A stretch of 10,210 nucleotides of DNA. Origin: JAYZDB01 sp036338025. Its GTDB lineage: Bacteria; Planctomycetota; UBA1135; UBA2386. The notes below the pieces were generated by a model. It searched no databases. It had not been told where the DNA came from and worked only from the letters and a program-made list of their open reading frames with translations. Numbering within the stretch: the stretch's first letter is position 1; the number at the start of each line of letters is the position of its first letter. The stretch lies in the NCBI GenBank assembly GCA_036338025.1, contig JAYZDB010000312.1, positions 1 through 10,210 on the forward strand, read 5' to 3'. The position numbers and the translations under genes are program-made. Below are positions 6,318 through 10,210 of the stretch, in pieces.

Positions 6318-8603
6318 ATGCTCTCTCCCCATTCGTTCCTCCCTCGCAGTGCGTTTGCTTCTTTGTCCTTGGTGCTGTGTGCGAACTCGGGCGTGTCTGC
6401 CCAACAAGATCACCCTCGCGTGGTGGAACACCAAAAACACCAGGCGATGGCGGCCGCCTCGCCGCATGCCAAGAACGCCTGGCAGTTTGTCGGTCCCGTG
6501 CGGATGACGGGGCGTCTGACCGACATCGAAGCGCACCCGTCGCAGCCTGCAACGATCTACGTCGGGTCAGCGTCGGGCGGTGTGTTCAAGTCCACTGACG
6601 AGGGCAAGAACTGGTCTCCGATCTTTGATGACTACGCGACGGCCTCCATCGGCGATCTAGCCATTGCGCCCTCTGATCCGAACACAGTCTGGGTTGGGAC
6701 GGGTGAGGCCAACATCCTTCGTAGTTCGATGGCTGGTACCGGAATCTACAAGTCGACCGACGGCGGCAAGACCTTCCACTACAAGGGGCTGCCCGAGAGT
6801 CATCACATCGCCCGTGTCCTCGTGCATCCGAAGCAGTCGGACATTGTCTATGTCGCTGTAGCCGGTCACGAATACACCCACAACCCGGAGCGCGGCGTCT
6901 ACAAATCGACGGATGGCGGCGAGTCCTGGACGAAGGTGTTCTACAAGGACGAGAAGACCGGGGTCATCGACCTGGCGATGGATCCGAAGTCGCCCGACAC
7001 TCTGTATGCCGGCACGGCGCCACGCATGCGCTACCGGTGGAACGACCCGAAGCCAGGGCCCGAGAGCGGCATCTACAAGACCACCGATGGCGGTAAGTCC
7101 TGGCAGGCCTTGACCAAGGGATTGCCTGACTTCAGCAAGGGTGAGTATGAGCGGGTTGGGCTCAGCGTTTGTACGAGTCAGCCCAAGACGGTCTACGCGG
7201 TGCTGAACCAGGTGAGCGGCAAGCGCAGTACGCGAGGCGCCGAGGTCTTCCGTAGCGATGATTTCGGCCAGACCTGGCGGGACCTCAAGGTCAGCCGCAG
7301 AGTTCGCGGGACCTTCTCCAGCTACGGCTGGTTCTTTGGGCAGATCCGTGTCGACCCTCTCGACCCGGAGGCGGTGTACGTCATGGGTGTGTCCTACGTT
7401 GGATCGCGTGATGGTGGCAAGACCTGGAATGTCCGCCTGGCACGTGGTCACGCCGACTACCACGCGATGTGGATCAACCCGACGGACTCCAAGCACGTGC
7501 TGGTCGGCAACGATGGCGGCATCCTGGTTTCCCACGACCGGTTGGCCACCGCCGACCGGCCCCGCAATCTTCCGATTGCCCAGGCCTACAACGTTGCCAT
7601 CAGCCAGGAGAAGGGTGGTTTCTGGATGTACCTGAGTTGCCAGGACAACGGTGCCTGGCGTGGACACGTCGATGTCAGCAAGGACCGCAACAAGATCGTA
7701 CGCGAGACCTGGAACAGTGCGACTGGCGACGAGTCGGGACGGCATGCCGTCGATCCGACCAACGCCAACATCGTCTACTCGGTCAGTCGATACGGCGGCC
7801 GGGTGACACGTACCGACTACAGTTCCGGGGCTTCGGAGGCTTCTGCGGGCCGTCGTCGTCGGTCGCGCTTCAAGACCAAGAACATCCACCCCGATTTTGG
7901 CAAGGAAAAGAAACGTGCCCAGTGGGTATCTCCATTGAAGCTCTCGACTCATAGCAACAAGCGCCTCTTGTATGGTGCCCAGTTCGTGTTCCTGACCGAT
8001 GACGGAGGATCGAAGTGGCGGCGAATCAGCCCCGATCTCACCAACTACCATCCAGATCGGCAGGGCAACATCGCGCACGCCATCGTGTTCGCGGTGTGTG
8101 AATCACCAGCTGAGAAAGGCGTGATCTATGCCGGCACCGACGACGGCAACGTGCAGGTGACCCGCAATGGCGGCAAGTCCTGGAAGAACGTCATCGCGGG
8201 TCTGCCGGAGGGGCGGTGCATTGCCAACATCGAAGCCGACCATTTCACCAAGGGCACGGTATTCATCACCGTCAACGGCAAGCGCCACGACGACCTCGGA
8301 ACCTATGCCTACAAGTCGACGAACTACGGCAAAACCTGGAAGTTGATCACCGCCGGCGTGCCTGGCAGTTCGGCAAACGTCATCAAGCAGGATCCAGCCA
8401 AGGCGGACTTGCTGTATCTTGGCACCGACCGTGGCGTCTACGTGACAACGGACGGCGGCGAGAATTGGCACGTGCTCGGCAAGGCCCTACCGACCGTTTA
8501 TGTGCACGACCTGGAGATCCAGACCGTCGAGGACTACGCCGTGATCGCAACCCACGGGCGGGGCAATTACATCCTGGATATACGCGCTCTACGGGGCCAA
8601 TAG
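6318..8603 (+). CDS. Secreted VPS10/sortilin-type beta-propeller protein with Asp-box (BNR) repeats
   Basis: From ATG 6318 this is 761 residues, beginning with a Sec signal peptide (hydrophobic core about 11-22) and a likely cleavage after SGVSA (28). The open frame reaches back to 6210, but those 36 residues do not look like a signal, and GAG lies seven bases before ATG 6318. I count ten Asp-box motifs (S/T-x-D-x-G-x-x-W/F): residues 91-99, 145-153, 196-204, 254-262, 312-320, 362-370, 559-567, 614-622, 666-674 and 709-717. Conserved blocks between them, ADYHAMWINP (379-388), VLVGNDGGI (394-402), CQDNGAWRG (441-449), and C-terminal VIATHGRGNYILDIRALR (742-759), are typical of bacterial proteins annotated 'VPS10 domain' or 'glycosyl hydrolase, BNR repeat'. 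Such proteins fold as beta-propellers; their ligands are mostly unknown and no catalytic residues are evident. A polybasic insert GRRRRSRFKTK (511-521) is odd. It ends just after the propeller, with no C-terminal sorting domain. Confidence 0.93.
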   Translation: MLSPHSFLPRSAFASLSLVLCANSGVSAQQDHPRVVEHQKHQAMAAASPHAKNAWQFVGPVRMTGRLTDIEAHPSQPATIYVGSASGGVFKSTDEGKNWSPIFDDYATASIGDLAIAPSDPNTVWVGTGEANILRSSMAGTGIYKSTDGGKTFHYKGLPESHHIARVLVHPKQSDIVYVAVAGHEYTHNPERGVYKSTDGGESWTKVFYKDEKTGVIDLAMDPKSPDTLYAGTAPRMRYRWNDPKPGPESGIYKTTDGGKSWQALTKGLPDFSKGEYERVGLSVCTSQPKTVYAVLNQVSGKRSTRGAEVFRSDDFGQTWRDLKVSRRVRGTFSSYGWFFGQIRVDPLDPEAVYVMGVSYVGSRDGGKTWNVRLARGHADYHAMWINPTDSKHVLVGNDGGILVSHDRLATADRPRNLPIAQAYNVAISQEKGGFWMYLSCQDNGAWRGHVDVSKDRNKIVRETWNSATGDESGRHAVDPTNANIVYSVSRYGGRVTRTDYSSGASEASAGRRRRSRFKTKNIHPDFGKEKKRAQWVSPLKLSTHSNKRLLYGAQFVFLTDDGGSKWRRISPDLTNYHPDRQGNIAHAIVFAVCESPAEKGVIYAGTDDGNVQVTRNGGKSWKNVIAGLPEGRCIANIEADHFTKGTVFITVNGKRHDDLGTYAYKSTNYGKTWKLITAGVPGSSANVIKQDPAKADLLYLGTDRGVYVTTDGGENWHVLGKALPTVYVHDLEIQTVEDYAVIATHGRGNYILDIRALRGQ

Positions 8604-8691
8604 AGCTTGAGCTAGACCATGATGCTGTGTGGACCAACGGACACGGGAGTGGTTCGAGTGGTGCGTAGCCTGTAGACCTGATCGCAATCCA
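8604..8691 (+). other. Short intergenic gap between BNR and methyltransferase genes
   Basis: I see no terminator-like hairpin with a T run and no convincing promoter here. The only small structure is AGCTTGAGCT near its left end, a 4-bp repeat with a 2-base loop. The in-frame GTG at 8629 makes part of this gap potentially coding for an extended methyltransferase. The two genes may therefore be co-transcribed. Confidence 0.3.
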
Positions 8692-9471
8692 ATGTCGACA
8701 CCGAGTTCCGAAGATTCGTTGGGCTGGGCTGCCCTGCTCAAGAGCAACTGGAACCAGCGCGGTGACTCGCCATCTCGAGACTTCTACGTTGCATCGCACG
8801 TGGGTTGGCAGGATTCCGAGGTCTGGCACCAGCAGGCGGCCGTCGACACCGGGATGATGTTGAGTGAGTTGGATGCGGGTTGGCTGGCTCGCGCCCAGGT
8901 CTTGGAGATGGGTTGCGGTGTCGGTCGGCTCGTCCCACATCTGCTCGCAGCCACCGACTCCTACACCGGTCTCGACATCGCCGAGTCGATGGTCGAGGAA
9001 GCTCGGCGGCGTTGCCGTGAGCAGTCCCAGGCCCGCTTTTTCGAAAGCGATGGCACCTCGGTTCCCGAAGCCGCCAGGGATCGCAGCTACGATCTGGCCA
9101 TCGCCCTTGCGGTGTTCATCCATTGTCCGAAGCAGGTCATCGAGTTGTTGATGCGGGACATCTTTGCAGTCTTGGCGCCGGGAGGGCGCCTGCGGTTCCA
9201 ACTACTGGGTGATCCGGAGGATTCGACCGGCATCGAGGTGGCTACCCCGGATCAAGTCAGCGTCGACGACGAGCGCGGTGCTTTGGAGCGGTCCGAGGCA
9301 GTCGAGGCCAGTACGACGCCGGTCGACATGGAATTGATCGATGACCACTATTACATGGGGCACACCTTTGGTTATCAGGAGGCAGGAGAGCTTCTCGATG
9401 GCATCGGTGGCGAGTTTCAGCTCAAGCGGTTCGACCTCTTACATATTTACGGAGAACTCTCGAAGCCCTAG
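8692..9471 (+). CDS. Class I SAM-dependent methyltransferase, stand-alone
   Basis: From ATG 8692 this is 259 residues. An in-frame GTG at 8629 would add 21 residues (MDQRTREWFEWCVACRPDRN...) with no obvious conserved character, so the ATG is preferred, though neither has a good Shine-Dalgarno. Motif I is VLEMGCGVGRLV (70-81), followed by the acidic ribose-binding strand YTGLDIAESMVEEA (91-104), SYDLAIALAVFIHC (132-145) at the motif IV position, and LAPGGRLRFQLLGDP (161-175) at motif VI. The last 50 residues (DDHYYMGHTFGYQEAGELL, 217-235) probably form the acceptor-binding cap. No membrane segment or signal is seen, so it is cytoplasmic. It lies 88 bases after the BNR gene on the same strand and converges on the SGNH hydrolase gene with only 23 bases between stop codons and no clear terminator. 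The substrate is unknown; sugar, small-molecule or protein acceptors are all possible. Confidence 0.9.
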   Translation: MSTPSSEDSLGWAALLKSNWNQRGDSPSRDFYVASHVGWQDSEVWHQQAAVDTGMMLSELDAGWLARAQVLEMGCGVGRLVPHLLAATDSYTGLDIAESMVEEARRRCREQSQARFFESDGTSVPEAARDRSYDLAIALAVFIHCPKQVIELLMRDIFAVLAPGGRLRFQLLGDPEDSTGIEVATPDQVSVDDERGALERSEAVEASTTPVDMELIDDHYYMGHTFGYQEAGELLDGIGGEFQLKRFDLLHIYGELSKP

Positions 9472-9494
9472 TGCGTACGGGTTCCGACCAGAAC

Positions 9495-10210
9495 TCAGGG
9501 TCCTTTCTTCGCTGATGGGAACCACTTCAGTAGCTCGTTGACCACCAACTCGTGACCTGCGCGGTTGGGATGGTTGGACTGGGACATCAGCTTTGCCAGG
9601 GGTTTCCCTGCTGCGATCTTGGTGAGGAAAGCCGCAAAGGAATCCGCGAGACCGACCCGGTGCGTGGCGGCGAGTTTGCGGAGGAATTCAGCTTGCTGGG
9701 TCAGCGGGTCTTTGGGGTCCGTGAGCTTGGAGCGTTGATCAGCGGTCGGTGTCAGCAGGATGACCGGGATCTTGTTCTTGCGGGCTGTCTTCAGCATCGA
9801 CTCCATCGCTTTGCGGGATCGCTGGAGGCCGAGGCGTCGGTCATTGAGACCGTAGTCGATGGTGATCAAGTCCGGCCGCATGGACAACACGTCCCGATCG
9901 AAGCGTTTGCTGCCGCGTTCTGATTCCTCCCCGCCGACGCTGGTGACGATGACATTGATCACGGCATGGGGAAATCGCTTTTTCAACGCGACGTGCAATA
10001 GGTGTGGGTAGGCGTTGAAGGTGTCCACGGTCGGAGTCTTGAAGTAGCCGGCCGGCACGCTGTGGCCGTGGCACACGATGTTGATGGTGCGATTTCGAGG
10101 CCAGCGTTTTGTCATCTCATCTCGCAGGCCGAGCAGGTAGGTCGCAGGATCAGCGGTTGCCGGTGATTGCTCGTGGTACAGGGTGGGCTGGACGGATCCG
10201 GTGAGGAGCA
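9495..10210 (-). CDS. SGNH/GDSL-type hydrolase, N-terminus beyond the window edge
   Basis: An SGNH-fold esterase or deacetylase-type enzyme, likely cleaving an ester on a glycan or lipid. The frame is open to the right edge: 31 codons precede the ATG at 10115 and read naturally into it (TYLLGLRDEMTKRWPRNRT), so the ATG is probably internal and the true start is outside; 237 residues are visible. Numbered from that Met: block I is NIVCHGHSVPAGY (12-24), GHS replacing the usual GDS, with Ser19 as the likely nucleophile. Block II is VGGEES (60-65), block III YGLND (88-92, Gly89 and Asn91 for the oxyanion hole), and block V SNHPNRAGH (180-188, His182). The usual block V Asp three residues before the His is Gln179, so a Ser-His dyad may operate. 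This form (VPAGYFKTPTVDTFNAYPHL, 20-39) recalls hydrolases common in Planctomycetota and Verrucomicrobiota. Because the N-terminus is missing, a signal peptide cannot be judged. Confidence 0.88.
   Translation of the reverse strand, partial: LLTGSVQPTLYHEQSPATADPATYLLGLRDEMTKRWPRNRTINIVCHGHSVPAGYFKTPTVDTFNAYPHLLHVALKKRFPHAVINVIVTSVGGEESERGSKRFDRDVLSMRPDLITIDYGLNDRRLGLQRSRKAMESMLKTARKNKIPVILLTPTADQRSKLTDPKDPLTQQAEFLRKLAATHRVGLADSFAAFLTKIAAGKPLAKLMSQSNHPNRAGHELVVNELLKWFPSAKKGP

Noticed and set aside
6657..8078. A 473-codon minus-strand open frame inside the BNR gene
   Set aside because: The opposite strand carries ten Asp-boxes and a signal peptide. The antisense product is rich in Val, Gly and Arg with no domain pattern and no initiation signals.
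8629..8691. N-terminal extension of the right-hand methyltransferase from GTG 8629
   Set aside because: There is no ribosome binding site or conserved sequence in the extension; ATG 8692 gives a normal-length enzyme.
1..10210. Mobile elements, CRISPR arrays, tRNA genes or toxin-antitoxin pairs
   Set aside because: I saw no transposase or integrase motifs, no regularly spaced repeats, no tRNA-like cloverleaf and no small paired genes in the gaps.

Overview
The window is GC-rich (clearly above 60% by eye) and densely coding, with nine protein genes and no RNA genes, CRISPR arrays or insertion sequences that I can see. Gene content suggests a Gram-negative-type bacterium. It has a predicted lipoprotein with a lipobox, a secreted VPS10/BNR-repeat protein, an SGNH hydrolase of a type I associate with Planctomycetota/PVC bacteria, and few clear Shine-Dalgarno motifs. 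A Planctomycetota or related environmental lineage is my best guess, but this is inference from family resemblance only.

Left part (1 to about 4800, minus strand): a surface-polysaccharide segment, transcribed right to left. In order of transcription it holds a Methyltransf_20-like methyltransferase (4801 to 4157), a GT4-like glycosyltransferase (4056 to 2890), a Wzx/PST-family flippase (2893 to 1409), a Methyltransf_23-like methyltransferase (1404 to 742), and a second GT4 glycosyltransferase (745, running off the left edge). The last four are tightly packed: two junctions are 4-base ATGA overlaps and one is a 4-base gap. Together they would build a glycan on a lipid carrier in the cytoplasm, modify it and flip it across the inner membrane. 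No polymerase, chain-length regulator or ligase is in view.

Middle (about 4802 to 8603, plus strand): a divergent intergenic region of about 215 bases with a perfect 7-bp inverted repeat, then a lipoprotein with two PDZ domains and no protease domain. A 200-base intergenic stretch follows, with a 10-bp direct repeat. Next comes a 761-residue Sec-exported beta-propeller protein of the VPS10/sortilin type with ten Asp-box repeats.

Right part (8692 to 10210): a stand-alone class I SAM methyltransferase on the plus strand converges on a minus-strand SGNH/GDSL-type hydrolase that runs off the right edge.

I do not see a clearly new system. The points most worth a second look are the Methyltransf_20 gene at the head of the glycan cluster, the protease-less double-PDZ lipoprotein with an unassigned C-terminal domain, and the repeats in the two main intergenic regions.
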